NCBI RefSeq assembly: GCF_949987515.2
Contig: NC_082694.2
Coordinates: 10,285,958 to 10,349,957, forward strand
DNA: 64,000 nucleotides
DNA from: Delphinus delphis
Taxonomy: Eukaryota > Chordata > Mammalia > Artiodactyla > Delphinidae
Direction of reading: 5' to 3'
The position numbers were made by a program, and so were the translations under genes. Shown one piece after another: positions 1-34,190 of the stretch. Every line of letters begins with the position of its first letter. Positions within the stretch are counted from its first letter, which is position 1. The notes under the pieces are model-generated. The model was not told where the DNA came from, searched no databases, and saw only the letters and a program-made list of their open reading frames with translations.

Positions 1-830
1 TAGGAAGTTTGGCTTTGGTAGCTGCAGACTGATTGCTTTGCAACTGGATTAGTGGTTAACGTTCGTACTTGGACCTGCAGCGGATCTGAACCCCACCTTC
101 CTGGCGAAGGGCATCTCCGTGCCCAGGTCCACCACCAGGTCCCTGGTGGGGGACGTGCGTGTCGGCCGTGGGAGGCTCTTCAAGAGGCATGAGGGGCTGA
201 TGACGGGCTGGGCTTGGCTCCTGATGGTGGCCTAGCTTAATCGTCGACCTTGACCGTCACAGTGGTGAGGGAGCAGGGTGGGTGTCTGGGGAAGGAAACC
301 ACCACCAAGAGCAGCCCAGGCGGCCTGGCAACTGGCCGGGGGTTGGGAAGTCCCTCGGTCTCCTCCTGTAGCAGCCGGGAAGCGTCTCGAGGCAGAGGTC
401 GGCCCCTTGCGTCTGTGCTTTAGGGGTCCTCTCTAGGAGTCTTTTTGCCGCGGCAGTTGGGCCGCGTCTCCCAGGGTCTCAGGCAGCCAGACCTACAGCA
501 ACGTGGCGGCTCACTTCTTTTTCTCCAGGGCATCTGCACTTAGGAGAATGGGAGCCGTTTCCCCCGGAACCTGGGCTGGTGGCCCAGCGCCCAGGATGTG
601 TGTTTATTGGTTGAATCACTTCTGAGTAGGTGCGGGGGGGATGGCACAGGTGCAGGATGGGGGGTGTCTGAGGATGCAACTGACTCAGCTCAAAACAGCT
701 CTTTCTCCCGTGCCCGCAGTGGGCTGTGTGCTCACACCGGTACTTTGGTGGGTGTTACGGAGCCACGGAGTTGCCTGGCGGGGGCCCGAGCCTCTGCCCT
801 GCCCCCGCCCCCCGGCCCCCGACAGCTCTC
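1..830. other. Upstream flank of ANKRD23, no gene recognised
   Basis: GC-rich single-copy-looking DNA without an exon I can assign. In the human order the next gene upstream would be ANKRD39, so part of this stretch could be its 3' flank or 3' UTR. I looked for the ANKRD39 C-terminal coding sequence and did not find it. Short open frames here have no recognisable similarity. Confidence 0.4.
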
Positions 831-831
831 C

Positions 832-839
832 TATAAAAG
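832..839 (+). promoter_or_regulatory. TATA box of the ANKRD23 remnant
   Basis: A perfect 'tataaaag' lies about 55 bases before the ATG at 893, within GC-rich DNA. This fits a tissue-restricted TATA promoter. It survives although the reading frame downstream is broken. Confidence 0.6.
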
Positions 840-892
840 GGCTGAGCTGCTCGGCTCTTCTCACTGGGGGCGTGACGAGCAGGGGAGGGGCC

Positions 893-919
893 ATGGACTT
901 CGTCAGCATCCAGCAGTTG
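893..919 (+). pseudogene. ANKRD23: ANKRD23 pseudogene exon 1
   Basis: Nine codons, MDFVSIQQL, followed by an intact donor 'gtgagg' at 920. The start codon is in good context (gccATGg) downstream of the TATA box. Confidence 0.8.
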
Positions 920-1714
920 GTGAGGACGTGCAGCGGAGGCCGGGCAGTGGTCTGGGCACCCCCAGACCGTCTCAGCAGAACGCGGAGGCCGGGCAGCTCC
1001 TTTCTGGTGCCTGAGGAGGTTTTGGGAGTAGAAACCTGTAGTACTTTTCCGGCCTGTCTGCCTAGTTCTCGTGTGAGGTGGTGAGGGGCCAAGGAGCAAG
1101 AGAGAGACACGGTGAGAAAGGCGTCTGGCGATGGTAGACGAGAAAATCCTTGAGTGTAGTGGGTTTTGCCCTGGACTGTGTTGGCCAAAGAGGAACGGGA
1201 AGCGGCAGGTCACCCCGGAAGACACAAGTGTGGCTGGGTGCTGGCTGAGCTCAGTTGCGTTGATGGTCTTTGCTGGGGAAATGGTCTGGAGGGTCTGGCT
1301 GCCTTGGCTGGGGACAAGGAGGAGGGCGCTCGAGTTCCCTGGGCAGCGAGAGAAGCAGGCACACCAGGGACACTCTGGGACGTCTGTTGTGAGGGATGGG
1401 GCATGGAGGGTAGCGAGGCCCAGGGTGTCACTTTGCCCCACAAGCCCCACTGCGGGCCAGGGCCCTGCTGGCCGCAGCCCAGGACAGCCGCTGCTGGGAG
1501 GCGGGTTGCAGGGCCCAGGAAGTGTTAGGCTGCCTGAGTTTGCTTTAGAAGGGAATGGAATGTAGTTCTACGTGGCTAGAAGCCCTAGGCTCTGCCATCG
1601 TATCATTCCAGCCTTTTCTCTCCCCTCAACGTGCTTATTCCTCAGGGCTCCCTAGCGCTGAATCACGGGGCTGGGGGCCAGGGGAGGAAGAAAAGAATGG
1701 ACCATTGTTTGGTG

Positions 1715-1860
1715 GGTTCTGCCCTAAGCACAGCACCGGTAGTCATTTCATTTTTATAGCTCCAAGACGTAAGTGCTAGTTTTACCCCATTTTATTATGA
1801 AGAAACATAGCTTCATGAAGAGCCAAAATTTGAATGTAGGAATTCAGAATTTTATCCGGG
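1715..1860 (+). repeat. MIR-like SINE remnant
   Basis: Degenerate match to the MIR core and 3' part (ttttatagctcc, ttttaccccattttattatga, gaaacatag), inside intron 1 of the ANKRD23 remnant. Confidence 0.4.
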
Positions 1861-2288
1861 AGGCATCTCCTCTGTCCCCCCGGGCTTGGGGTCAGGTGGC
1901 AGTGTGGTGTGATCGGGTAGGAATGTAAGGAAAACAACCCACGAGGGAGGCCCTGAGCTCACCTGGACACAGCCCAGCAGCATAAATAGATGCGGCGTCA
2001 GGCCCAGGCCGCAGGGTTCCTGCTGACAGGACAGAGTGAGCAGCAGTCAGCCCCCGGGCCTCGGGCGCTGCTGCAGGTGGTGAGAGCCAGCGACAAGCAC
2101 GGGGGTCAGGGAGCCAGCGGGGCTCGCTCTGCCATGGAGCTTTGAGAGGGGTCAGGCCAGCTCTCAGATCCACATCCAGATCGCTAATCTCTGTACGTCA
2201 GCTCCTGGCAGGACTCCCCTGTCTGGCACAGTTGTGTTTTCTATAAGGGCTCCTCCTAATTTTTCTGATTTTTTTTCTGTTCCTATAG

Positions 2289-2392
2289 GTAAGTGGAGAG
2301 AGTCGAAAGGAACGAATTGGGACGTGGACACGGAGTGTCTGATCCTGGAGGCCGAGGCCCGGGAGAGGCAGGAACTGGACGAGGAGAGGAGA
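2289..2392 (+). pseudogene. ANKRD23: ANKRD23 pseudogene exon 2, frame-broken
   Basis: The acceptor 'ttcctatag' precedes VSGE, the expected junction residues. That frame stops at 2340-2342. The second half continues as EAEARERQELDEERR in a different frame and ends at the donor 'gtgagt'. The exon is 104 nt, shorter than I expect from the human protein (about 150 nt) by a length that is not a multiple of three. Confidence 0.75.
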
Positions 2393-2593
2393 GTGAGTGG
2401 CGGGGGGCAGGGGGCACGGGCAGGTGGAGCAGGGGGGCTGCGAGCCCGGGGCTCAGGGTCTGACAGCCTGGGCGCGGCGCTTCTCCTGCGGCTGGGAAGA
2501 CGAGGGTTAGAACCACCAAGAGCTGCCCCAGGGTTGCCGTGGCCAGCAGCCAATGGCTGGCGTGGTCCTGTTTCTGCCTGCTTTCTGCCCCAG

Positions 2594-2723
2594 CATGGAA
2601 GATTCAGCAGTCCCAGAGCTAACTTGGAGAGCCTGGCTGACCTGGAAACGTTGGTTCGAAGACAAGAGAGAAGAGCGACTGAAACGCAGAGTCCCCGCTA
2701 GGGCACCCGAGCCTGAGGTCAAG
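2594..2723 (+). pseudogene. ANKRD23: ANKRD23 pseudogene exon 3, frame-broken
   Basis: The exon opens as HGRFSSPRANLESLADLETL in one frame and finishes as RLKRRVPARAPEPEVK in another. The switch lies in the purine-rich run near 2660-2675. Without it the first frame stops at a TAG at 2699-2701. Acceptor and donor ('gtgagc') are intact. Confidence 0.78.
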
Positions 2724-2917
2724 GTGAGCGGGAAGGTGGGTGCGTGGGAGTGCCACACCAGGGCTGGAGTGCCTGAGCAGGAGCCCCCCGTCCCTGTGGG
2801 AGGCCTGGGGAGGAGTGACACTGCCGCCGCGCAGCTGCACAGCCCGCACCAGGAGGCCCTCCGCCCCTGGCGTTTTCCACAGCTGCTGCCAGAACCAAGT
2901 ACCCCAAACTGGGGGCT

Positions 2918-3310
2918 TAAACAACAGCTATTTATGGTCGTTTCAGAGGCTGGAAGTCCAAGATCAAGGAGTCGGCAGGCAGGGTTGATTTCTTCTGAGG
3001 CTCTGGAGGCGGATCCGTCCACACCTCTCCCCAGCTTCTGGGGTTGGTGGTGTTCCTTGGCTTGTGGCCTCATCGCCCCGATCTCTGCCTCTGAGCTCAC
3101 GTGGCCTTCTCCTTGCCTGCGTGCCTGTGTCCAAAGGTCTGTCCCTTCTCAATAAGGACACCACTCGTATTGTACCAGGGCCCACCCTACTCCAGTATGA
3201 CGGCATCTTAACCGATTACAGCTACAATGACCCTATTTCCAAATAAGGTCATGTACTGAGGTACTGGGGTGAGGACTACAACAATATGAACCTGTGCAGG
3301 GGGGCGGAAC
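2918..3310 (+). repeat. Old high-copy interspersed repeat, family not named
   Basis: The order of phrases (taaacaacagctatttatgg; aggctggaagtccaagatca; ttccttggcttgtggcctca; aataaggacacca; ccctatttccaaataaggtc) is a dispersed mammalian repeat that I recognise but cannot assign with confidence. It lies in intron 3 of the ANKRD23 remnant. Confidence 0.5.
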
Positions 3311-3369
3311 ACAAGTCAATCCGTAACCCCGCCCCATACCTATTCAGTCAGAATCTTCTGGGGGCAAGT

Positions 3370-3746
3370 TTTTTTGTTGTTGTTGTTTTATAATTAATGT
3401 ATTTTTGGCTGCGTTAAGTCTTCATTGCCGCGTGCAGGCTTTCTTTAGTTGGGGCGAGCGGGGGCTACTCTTCATTGCCATGCGCGGGCTTCTCATTGCG
3501 GTGGCTTCTCTTGTTGCGGAGCACGGGCTCTAGGTGCACAGGCTTCAGTAGTTGTGGCACGTGGGCTCAGTAGTTGTGGCACGTGGGCTCAGTAGTTGTG
3601 GCTCGCGGGCTCTAGAGCGCAGGCTCAGTAGTTGTGGCGCACAGGTAGTTGATCGACGGCATGTGGGATCTTACCGGACCAGGGCTCGAACCCATGTCCC
3701 CTGCATTAGCAGGCGGGTTCTTAACCACTGCGCCATCAGGGAGGTC
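3370..3746 (-). mobile_element. CHR-type tRNA-derived SINE (long form)
   Basis: Reverse-oriented SINE. The A-rich tail is at the left and the tRNA-like head, ending in the complement of ggcttccctgatggcgca, is at the right. It is bounded by the target-site duplication 'ctgggggcaagt' at 3358-3369 and 3747-3758. It lies in intron 3 of the ANKRD23 remnant. Confidence 0.85.
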
Positions 3747-3871
3747 CTGGGGGCAAGTGTTTAAATCTACTGTTTGTATAAGCCAACAGTGCGCTGGTCC
3801 TCCGCCAGCTATTTGGAACCACTTGGCTAGACTGGTGAGGCCGTGTCCCAGAGGCCTAGTGTGGGGAGTGA

Positions 3872-4120
<249 letters not shown>

Positions 4121-4133
4121 TGATGCCTCCTGA

Positions 4134-4811
<678 letters not shown>

Positions 4812-4889
4812 TGAGCTCAGCGACAGTAGCTGCTGACCTGACCCACCCTGGGAAGCGAAGGTAGGAGGACGCCGCCCCCACCTCGACAG

Positions 4890-4987
4890 GAAGGGGACAC
4901 GGTTCTACACGAGGCAGTGCAGCCCGGCCACTGCAGAGCCCTGAAGGTGCTGCTGCTCTCCGGGGCCGGGCTGGGCGTGAGAATGTG
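4890..4987 (+). pseudogene. ANKRD23: ANKRD23 pseudogene exon 8, 1-nt deletion
   Basis: It reads EGDTVLHEAVQPGHCRALKV, then LLLSGAGLGVR, and then leaves frame just before the donor. It is 98 nt where the neighbouring ankyrin exons are 99. Confidence 0.75.
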
Positions 4988-5063
4988 GTGAGTGCAAGCG
5001 AGCACGCGGGGCGGGCCGCTCCGGGGAGGAGAGCGGGGACTCACCCGGCATCCTCGTGCCCAG

Positions 5064-5159
5064 GCTTCAGTGACCCCAGTGTAGCTGGCCCAGGACTGGC
5101 AGTCGCGCATCTGGGAAGCACTTCAGGCCCACGTGGTGCACCCCCATACCCGGTGCCGA
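5064..5159 (+). pseudogene. ANKRD23: ANKRD23 pseudogene exon 9 with premature TAG
   Basis: ASVTPV is followed by TAG (5082-5084) where the family has glutamine, then LAQDWQSRIWEALQAHV and finally TRC. The terminal stop after TRC is CGA, so read-through would continue past it. Confidence 0.8.
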
Positions 5160-6750
5160 CAACAGCCGATCCTCAGGGCCACTCGCAGCCACCATTCCAT
5201 CCCGTCATCTCCGCCCCCGTGCCACTCACGTGTCTCACCCGCCTGCTCCTCCCTCGGTCACGGTCACGACTCCCCGCTCAGGGCTGATTCCTCGCCTCCA
5301 GACAGCCATGTCAGACCAGCCTCCCCGGCTTCCTGTCCCAGGCTGAGCCAGTCCCCACCAGGGCGCGAGCTGGGGGCTGACGCAGAGGACCCGGGGGTGG
5401 CAGGCAGGTGCAGGAAACAAAGTGGGTCCAGACGAGGGGCAGTGGAGGAGCGTGGGGGCCCAGGGCAGAGCAGCACGGGAACAGCCTCGAGCTCCCTGGG
5501 GCCGGTGCCAGGGCTCCTTGGTGCCCACTGGTCCCCGGTCCAGGAGGTGGCTAGGCTCTGCCCTCCATCAGGGCGCTCCTGCCACCAGGTGGTGACTCGG
5601 TGCATGGCCAGCAGCAGATGCCCTGGGGTGCAGGTTTCTCCAGGGGCCTCCGTGCCTGGCCGTCTGGAGGGGGCTGCTGGACGGCTTTGAGCACCCCTGC
5701 ACAGAAGGCCAGCCCCAGCCTGCTTGCCTCAGAAGCCCCAAGACCGGCGAGCTGGAGCTAATGTTTTAGGGAAACCTTGTGCCCTCTGTCGAAGGCTTCG
5801 GACAGGCCTGCCGCTGCCCTCTGGCTGGCCATCTGGCGGCTCCCCTCGCAGGGGGACGCGCCTGGGTGCTGGGGATTGCTTGCGGCCCACTCAACTTTCG
5901 GCGTGGTGGCCTGTAACCCTGCTCTGCCTCCGGCGCTGACGTCACCCCGGCCCTGGTACTAGAGTGCGCGCTCTCACCTGGCCCCTGCAGCCGCGGCCGT
6001 GCTGCTTCACCCCAACCCTCGGAGGCAGGACGTGGAGGGCTCTGAGCTCAGCTGCTCCTTTCCCTCCTCCACCGACTGGGGGTGGCCCGACGCCCCACCT
6101 CCACACGCTCCCCTAAAGCTTCCCCCCCCCCCCGCACTGTCCTTTCCCGGTCACACTGCGTTGGTGCAGACCTGTCTGCTGTACTGCTGGCAAGCAGGGT
6201 CCTTACACGCCAGAAGGTGCATCTGAGAACAGCTCCGCCCTAAACTGAGAACCACAGGCAGAGGGCTGGGCTCCAGGATGAAGGTCAGCCTCCCTCACAT
6301 AAGGAACCTGGGTTGATAGCTGTTTTGCAGCAGTTATTTCTAGTCTAACTGGTGGCCTTCTCAGGCCAAGGACAAGGCAATTTCTATTCTGTGAAAAAGC
6401 CGACAAGAGCTCCCAACAGGGGCCACACGCCCTCCCCTCACATGGGCACCTCCTGCCCTGTCCTGACAGAGCCCCGTGCACCCAGACGCTAGGGCCATGG
6501 GAGAAACAGGCGTTCAAGTCCATGGACAGGACACTTCCCATCTAGGAAATGGGGACACTTAAGTGACAGACAAAAATACCTTTTTATACGTATCAGTATT
6601 TTTTGTTCATTAAAACTGGTTGATTATCCATCACGGCCTGGTTGTTTTTTCTGGGCTGAGAGGGGCCAGTTCCTCAGAAACTCAAGCCTGATAACCATGC
6701 CGGCCTGACAGCAACACAGGTCCCCAGGGGCGGAGCAGGTAGGCAGGGTG
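5160..6750. other. ANKRD23 downstream flank, no gene seen
   Basis: GC-rich at first, then AT-richer from 6540. Open frames here have no recognisable protein features. A possible 'attaaa' near 6609 could have been a polyadenylation signal, but nothing ties it to a transcript. Confidence 0.35.
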
Positions 6751-6754
6751 GTCT

Positions 6755-6880
6755 AGGGCTTCTCAGCCTAGACTGCCTATTAGAATCAAGAGGGAAGATT
6801 TTAAAAATCCTGATGTCCAGATGGATTAAATCAGAATCCCTAGGTTTGGACCCGGATATCAGCATTATCATACAGATAAC
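6755..6880 (+). mobile_element. MER5-like hAT-Charlie DNA transposon remnant
   Basis: Carries the phrases 'cttctcagcctagactgcc', 'attagaatcaagagg' and 'ttaaatcagaatccctagg' in the order typical of the small non-autonomous MER5 group. A second copy lies near 9.13 kb. Confidence 0.5.
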
Positions 6881-6892
6881 ATGCTTGTCTAT

Positions 6893-7045
6893 GTAGGAGA
6901 TCCCGGCGGCCTAGTAGTTAAGACTCCGCACTTCCACTGCGGGGGGGGCTGGGGGTGTGCGGGGGTGGAGCACAGGGTTGACCCCTGGTCGGGGAACTAA
7001 GATCCCGCATGCCACGCATCACAGCCAAAAAAAAACAAACAAAAA
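6893..7045 (+). mobile_element. Short CHR-family tRNA SINE
   Basis: tRNA-like head (agatcccggcggcctagtag, then ttaagactccg), box-B-like 'ggttgacccctgg', then 'aactaagatcccgcatgcca' and an A-rich tail. It sits between a MER5 remnant and an old L1. Confidence 0.7.
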
Positions 7046-7059
7046 AACCCCACCTACAA

Positions 7060-8920
7060 TAAGGGAGTTCCGGCAAGATCAGATAAACATACGCAAACCT
7101 TTTTTCTACATGCTAACAATGAATCTGAATACTAAAACACACAGTACCATTTGTAATTGCTAAAAAGAAAACCCACTTAGGGGTAAATCTAATAAAACAT
7201 CTAAGGACCTGTATGCTGAAAACTACAAAACGCTGATGAATGACACCAAAGATTTGAATAAATGGACACGTACACATGGACTGAAAGATGCAGCTGAGTA
7301 AAGATGTCAGTTCCACCCGAACTGATACACAGGTTTAACACAGTTCCTACCAAAATCCCAACAAGATTTTTCTTTGTATATGTAGACAAGATTATTCTAA
7401 AATTTAAAACTAAAACAACTCTGGAAAAGAACAAAGTGGGAGAGATCAGTCCACTTGATTTCAGGACCTATTAAATTGCTATAATAATCAAGACAGTGTG
7501 GTACCAGTGAAGAGACAGACGCATCGGTCAAAGGAACAGAACAGACAACCCAGAAATAGACACAGCAAATATGCCAAAAGATGCAAAAGTTATTCAACGG
7601 AGGAAAGATACGCTTTACAACAAATGGTGCTGAAAGAACTGGACGTCTATAGGCAAAAAAAATTTTTTAAAAGAAACGAAATGGATCACGAACTTACATA
7701 CAAATTAAAACTGTAAAATTTTAGAAAAAAGACAATCTTCACAACCAAGGACTAAAGAATTCTTAGACATGACACCAAAAGCATAGTCCATAAAAGAAAA
7801 TCAGTAAGTTGTAATTCACCAAAATTTTAAACTTTTGCTCTGCAAAAGAATCCTGTTAAGAGGATGAAAAAATAAGCTACAGATTAGGGAAAAAATATCT
7901 GCAAACCAAAAACCCAATAAAGCCTAGTATTTAGAATATATAAAGAATTCTCAAAACTCAGCAGTAAAAACAACAGTCTAATTAGAAAATGGGCAAAAGA
8001 CATGAACAGACATTTCACAAGGTGAAACAAGCACATGAAAAAATATACATTAGCCACTATGGAAATGCAAATAAAACCCACAATGAGATAGCACTACACA
8101 CCTACCAGAGTGGCTGAAATAGAAAATAGTGGCAATACCAAATCCTGGAGCGGATGTGGAAAAATACTCCCACATTGCTGGTGGGAATGTACGGCTGTAC
8201 AGGCGCTCTGAAAAAGTCTGGCAGTCTCTTTTAAAACTTAAATATGCAGTAACCATACGACCTGGCAATTGCACTCCTAGACATTTAGCTAAGAGAAAAG
8301 AAAACCAATGTTTACACAAGAACCTGTAATGAATGTTCATAGCAGCTTTATTTGGAATAGCCAAAAACTGGAAACCACCCAGATGTCCTTAGACAGGACA
8401 GTGAGTATATGATGGAACACCACACAGCCATCAAAAAGGAATGAGCCATTGACACGTGCAACAGCCTGGAGGAGATTCCAGAACATTATGCTGAGTGAAA
8501 AAAGCCAGTCCCAATGGTTACATACTGTAAGACCCCATTTATACAACATTCTTGAAATGACAAAATTATAGAGATGATGGACAGATTAGTGGTTGCCAGG
8601 AATTAGGGATAGTGGCCAGAGGGGGTGGGGGGGCTCTAATAAAGGGTCTGTTGGAGGGAGATCCTAGGGAGGAACAGTTCTGTATCTAGATTGCAGTGGT
8701 GGTTACACAAATCTACATGTGATAAGATGCTATAGAACTATATGCCCACATTGCACCAGTGTCAGATTCCTGGTCTTGATACTGCATTGTAACTATGTAA
8801 GATGTAATCATTGAGGAAAACTGGGTGAAGGGTACGTGGGACCTCTATCTTTGCAACTTCCTATGAATCTGTTAATTATTTCAAAGTAACAAGTTACTTA
8901 GGAAAAAAAAAAAGCAATAG
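7060..8920 (+). mobile_element. Old L1 fragment: ORF2 3' end and 3' UTR
   Basis: Degenerate L1 ORF2 C-terminal sequence (for example 'caagacagtgtggtacca' and 'ccaaaaactggaaaccaccc') runs into an L1 3' UTR ending in an A-rich stretch near 8905. Frames are broken throughout. It is 5' truncated and lies between ANKRD23 and CNNM3. Confidence 0.75.
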
Positions 8921-9124
8921 CTCTAAATGCAACTTGGTGTCCTGGATTGGATCCTGCAACAGAAAAGGGACATGATGGAAAATCTGATAAAAATCCAAGT
9001 CTGTAATTTACTTAATAGTTTTGTACCCATGTTAATTTTTTAGTTTCGATAAATGCACCAAGGTTATGTGAGATATTCAGGGAAGCGGGTGTGAAGGGTA
9101 TATGATCTGTGAACCCAAAATAAT

Positions 9125-9265
9125 TTTAAAGAATAAAATCCTGATGCCTGGACTGGTTAAATCAGAATCCCTGGGGGATGGGCCCCAGGTATCAGTATTT
9201 TTAATTTGCCAGGTGATTTCCAATGTGCAGCCAAAGTTAAGAACCACTGTTCTGGAGAGAGAGAA
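9125..9265 (+). mobile_element. MER5-like hAT-Charlie remnant
   Basis: 'ctgatgcctggactggttaa', 'atcagaatccctgggggatg', 'ggtatcagtatttttaattt' and 'ttaagaaccactgttct' follow in the MER5 order. It may lie in the CNNM3 3' UTR or just beyond it. Confidence 0.55.
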
Positions 9266-9269
9266 TTTT

Positions 9270-10485
9270 AAAGTATCTACTTCCCACCTGGGTTTGCTCC
9301 TGGAGAGAATTCCTTGAGAAAAGTCTCTCAGTGAGCATGCCACTGTTTTTTGGCCTTCATTCCCACTGATCCTGGGTAAGGACCCAAATACCTTTGGGAA
9401 AGGTTCCAGAAATCCTGCCCCCTCCCCATCCTTGGTCCCCGTGATGCCCTGGTTTCTGCGCAGCTGAAGCACTGTGGAAGGTGACTTTAGGTGAACCAGA
9501 AGGCGAGACAAATACCTTCTCGTTCCCGCTTCTCTAAAACCCCAGAGCTAGAAAAGGAAAATGGCAAAGAGCTTGAAATGTTTCAGAGATCTAAGAAAAA
9601 CTCCGATGTCATGTTCTTTTTTCCAAAGGACGGAGAGGGTTCTACCTGGTTCACAACCAGCCCTGGCCGCCCTGGCCACCCTCCACGCACCTGACAGCCA
9701 CACGGCGCCCCCAGGGGGGCCGCGGGCTGCCCTCCCCGGAACCCCACGACAAAGGCTTAGGTGCAGCAGAGCAGTCCCTTCCTCCCACGTGTGACCTCTT
9801 CTTAAAACACAGGAAACGACAATACTGTTAGTGGCGACTGAGCCAGGCAGGCTGAGGAGTGGCAGGAGGAAGAGGTTCCTCAGCCCCGCAGGGCCAGCGT
9901 GAGAAAGCCACCTGCACAGGAGGGAGCGGGGCTGGTGTGACAGGCTTGCTTCCAGGTTTGGCACATGGGACAGGCTGGGCACGTGCTCTGAAGCATGGCA
10001 TCGTAAGGGAAGCCTGAAAGGTCACGGTGGCCAAGGCCACGGATGTGAACCCCCAGCCCACACTGGTGCTGCCAGCAGCAGGAGGCTGGCAGATTAAAAG
10101 CAGAGAGAGAACAGGTCACGGCCACAGAGAGGCGGTAACCGTGCACTCACGTGGTGGCTTGGCCAGAAGAGGTATAAACACACTGCACTGTCACAGGGAG
10201 GCTGGCACAGCGACTGGAGGTGGCACTGTTCCTTTCATTCCGTTCGGAAGCAGGCCTGGAGGGCTGGCCCCGGCGGACCCCCATCTCCTAAAGGGGGGCA
10301 GGACCTGCTGAGGCTCCTGGCACCAGCCTCTGGTTCTGAGGGCAGCCAGGACCCGCGTCCACGAGGGCCATCTAAAACGTGGCCTGCAGGGGATGCGGAC
10401 AGGCTGGCAGGAAGCCGCTCCTTGGCTCGCTCCAGTTCCCCACGTGATTGTCCGTTCCCCAGACCTGGGGCTGCCTGCCAAGCGG
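9270..10485 (-). other. CNNM3 3' UTR or downstream flank
   Basis: Sequence immediately 3' of the CNNM3 stop codon. I see no convincing AATAAA (minus strand) here outside repeats, so the transcript end cannot be set. Otherwise unremarkable. Confidence 0.4.
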
Positions 10486-31688
<21,203 letters not shown>

Positions 31689-32109
31689 CGCCTGCTGCCC
31701 CCTCTCGGCCTCCCGCGCAGCCTACCCCTCCGCCTCCCCCGGGCCAATCGTCGCCAGCCCTGGCGCCTCTTCCGCCAATAGGCGGCGGGCGGGGGCGGGC
31801 CCCAGGGTCGGACTAGGCTGCGCCGGGGAGTAAACAAGCCGCGGCGCGATCCCGGGGCGGGTCGGGGGCGTGGGGCTCTCGGCCCCGCGGGGCTCGGCCG
31901 CGATTCCCGGGGCTGGGGCTGGGGCTGGGGCTGGCTGGCGTCCGGAGGGCGCGGAGTGGCGAACTGGCCCCCCTCCGCGGGCGTCTGGTTCTCACCGGCA
32001 GTCGCCGCTCACCGGGAGGCCGGGCCCGTGCTTTGGGAAGTCCCTGGCTCGGGACTTGGGTCGCAGAGCGGAGCGGCGCTCCTGAAATTGCAGGCAGAGA
32101 ATTCAGCCA

Positions 32110-33690
32110 ACGGAGATGGGCCGTTTTCTCAGAAAGGGACCCCCTGAACCACTGACCTAAAGGGCGAGGAGGGCTGAAAGAACCGGTGACTGGGCATCGG
32201 AAGCCAAGGTTTATTGAAAGTGTTTCTTGATCGCACCCGATTCTGCTATAGGTCTGGGACGTGACACACAGCCCCTGCCTTAAAGGAACTTGCATTCCTG
32301 CCAGGGAGAACGATGGTGAATACGTACACGCACGAAATCACTACCTCATTGGATCCTCACAGCTACTACATGTTATGAATATATTTTACCGGAGAAAAGT
32401 GAAGCACGACTCAGATACGGATGTTGGGTTTCAACGCGACCGGCCTAATATCCTGTTCGCCATCCCAGCCACGTTAGGAGACGGCAGCTCTGTCAGGAAT
32501 TACTGTACAGTATCTGGTCACTCCACTTCTAGCAGATCATCCTTGGGAAAATAATTCCTAAAGACCAACAAGAACTATTCAAGAGAATCCTCCCAAAGAC
32601 TGTGTGGTCCTTGACAGTGTGGAATGTTCTTCAACCTATTGTATGTGAACTTCACCTGGTTGGAAGGAAATAGACAACCTGCTAACACGACTTCTCTTTG
32701 AGTCCAGATGAAATAGGTTTTTTTGTATTTTCTTTACATTTTTATGTATTTTCAAATCTCCTAACATACATAGACTTTCATAAGGCTGTTCATGTACATG
32801 TCATTTAAAATGGTCTTTACAAGGATTCTATAGAAATTCATGTGCTGTGTCATGAAAACACTTTAAACAACAGTTTAGGCACTGTGACTGCAATTAAGTA
32901 AAATACGTTTGTGTGGAAGGTAATGTGCAAGAATGAATAAGCCCGTGGCGAGTGACCGGCAGAAATATTGTGTGAAAAGTTCCAGAATAAGCCGCCAGCA
33001 GAAGCAATAATGGCTACTGAGCCTTTCCACTGGGCTGGCATGCCTCTTTTGAAAAAAAAATAATAATAGTAGACTCAACCCCTTTGGTTCACACTTCTGT
33101 CTCCAAGTCCAGATAAAATGCTGACACTGAGATAGAATGCACAACAGGCTTGAAATGAGTCATGTGCCTGAAAAGTTAACTAGCAAAGACCAGTTCCAGA
33201 GGTAAGATGGGGAGAACACTCGGTCGGTATATCTAGACAGAGCTCTGACCTTTGACAAGTTACTTTTCCCCTGGTCTCGAGCTCCCTTGGAAAACAACCT
33301 GTAACTTATTTGGGAGGGGGGAAACCTTTGAGTAGAAAAACAGTTGGATCACGCTTGGAAAACACAAATAGTGAGTTAAACTGTGAGACCCAAAGACAAA
33401 GGACCCGGTACAGAGCAAACAAAGCTGCTCACAAGTGACTTTCTGTGAACAATAGAGGCCCCAACACTACTTTGCCAGCTTCTTTCTTCCTTGGCTCTGA
33501 GTCAGTCTTTGGCCCATCATCACAGCATCAGTGGAGACACTTGTCACCGGGCATTCAGTTCCCCCACGGGCGATTTTTCCTTTCTGATCATTTGGTTCAA
33601 GACATTTCCATGTTTTATCTAGTATTCTTGAGTTTCAAACCCGTAACTATTGTGTGTGACCCCTGGCTAATTCCTTCTTCTCTCTCAAGT
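32110..33690. other. CNNM4-CNNM3 intergenic stretch
   Basis: AT-richer, mostly unique DNA. A faint MIR-like stretch lies at about 32340-32405 ('ctcattggatcctcacagct'). No coding region or RNA gene was recognised. Confidence 0.4.
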
Positions 33691-33694
33691 CTGC

Positions 33695-34190
33695 AAACGT
33701 GCCTGCAATGTACCAGGTACTGTCCTAGTGCTGGGACTGCAGTGGAAATAAGAAAGACCTTGACCTGGTGGAGGTTAAGTTCCAGTGTGAGGACAACAGA
33801 AAATATACAAATCCGTATTTTAATATCTGACAATATGTGCTATGGAGAAAAACATGGCAATACAAGGAGACGGACAGAGGGACTGGGGCCAAGCTCTTTT
33901 GGCTGGGGTGATGGGGGAAGGCTTCTTCAAGGAAGTAGCATTTGAACAGAGGCTTAGATGAAGCAAGGGGGTGAGCCCCACCAAGACCTGGGAGGAAGTT
34001 CCAGGCGGAGAAGACAGCCTGAGGGGTTGGGGGCACCTGGCATGTAGCAAGGGCTTAAACGTGTGGAACAGATGGATGAATGAAATTTATTGTTGCCCAC
34101 CTATGCACAAGACTTTGTATTTGTTACTCCTTTTATCTGAAATGTCCTCCTTCCTTTCTGCCTACCCAGTGCCTCCCTTTCTTTAAACAT
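33695..34190 (-). repeat. L2-like LINE remnants
   Basis: 'gtaccaggtactgtcctagt', 'gtgctatggagaaaaacatg' and 'gaaggcttcttcaaggaagt' follow the complement of an L2 3' end. Highly degenerate. Confidence 0.45.

Noticed and set aside
90..232. Open plus-strand stretch near the left edge
   Set aside because: No recognisable similarity, no convincing splice acceptor, and it does not match the expected neighbour ANKRD39. It may be chance in GC-rich DNA.
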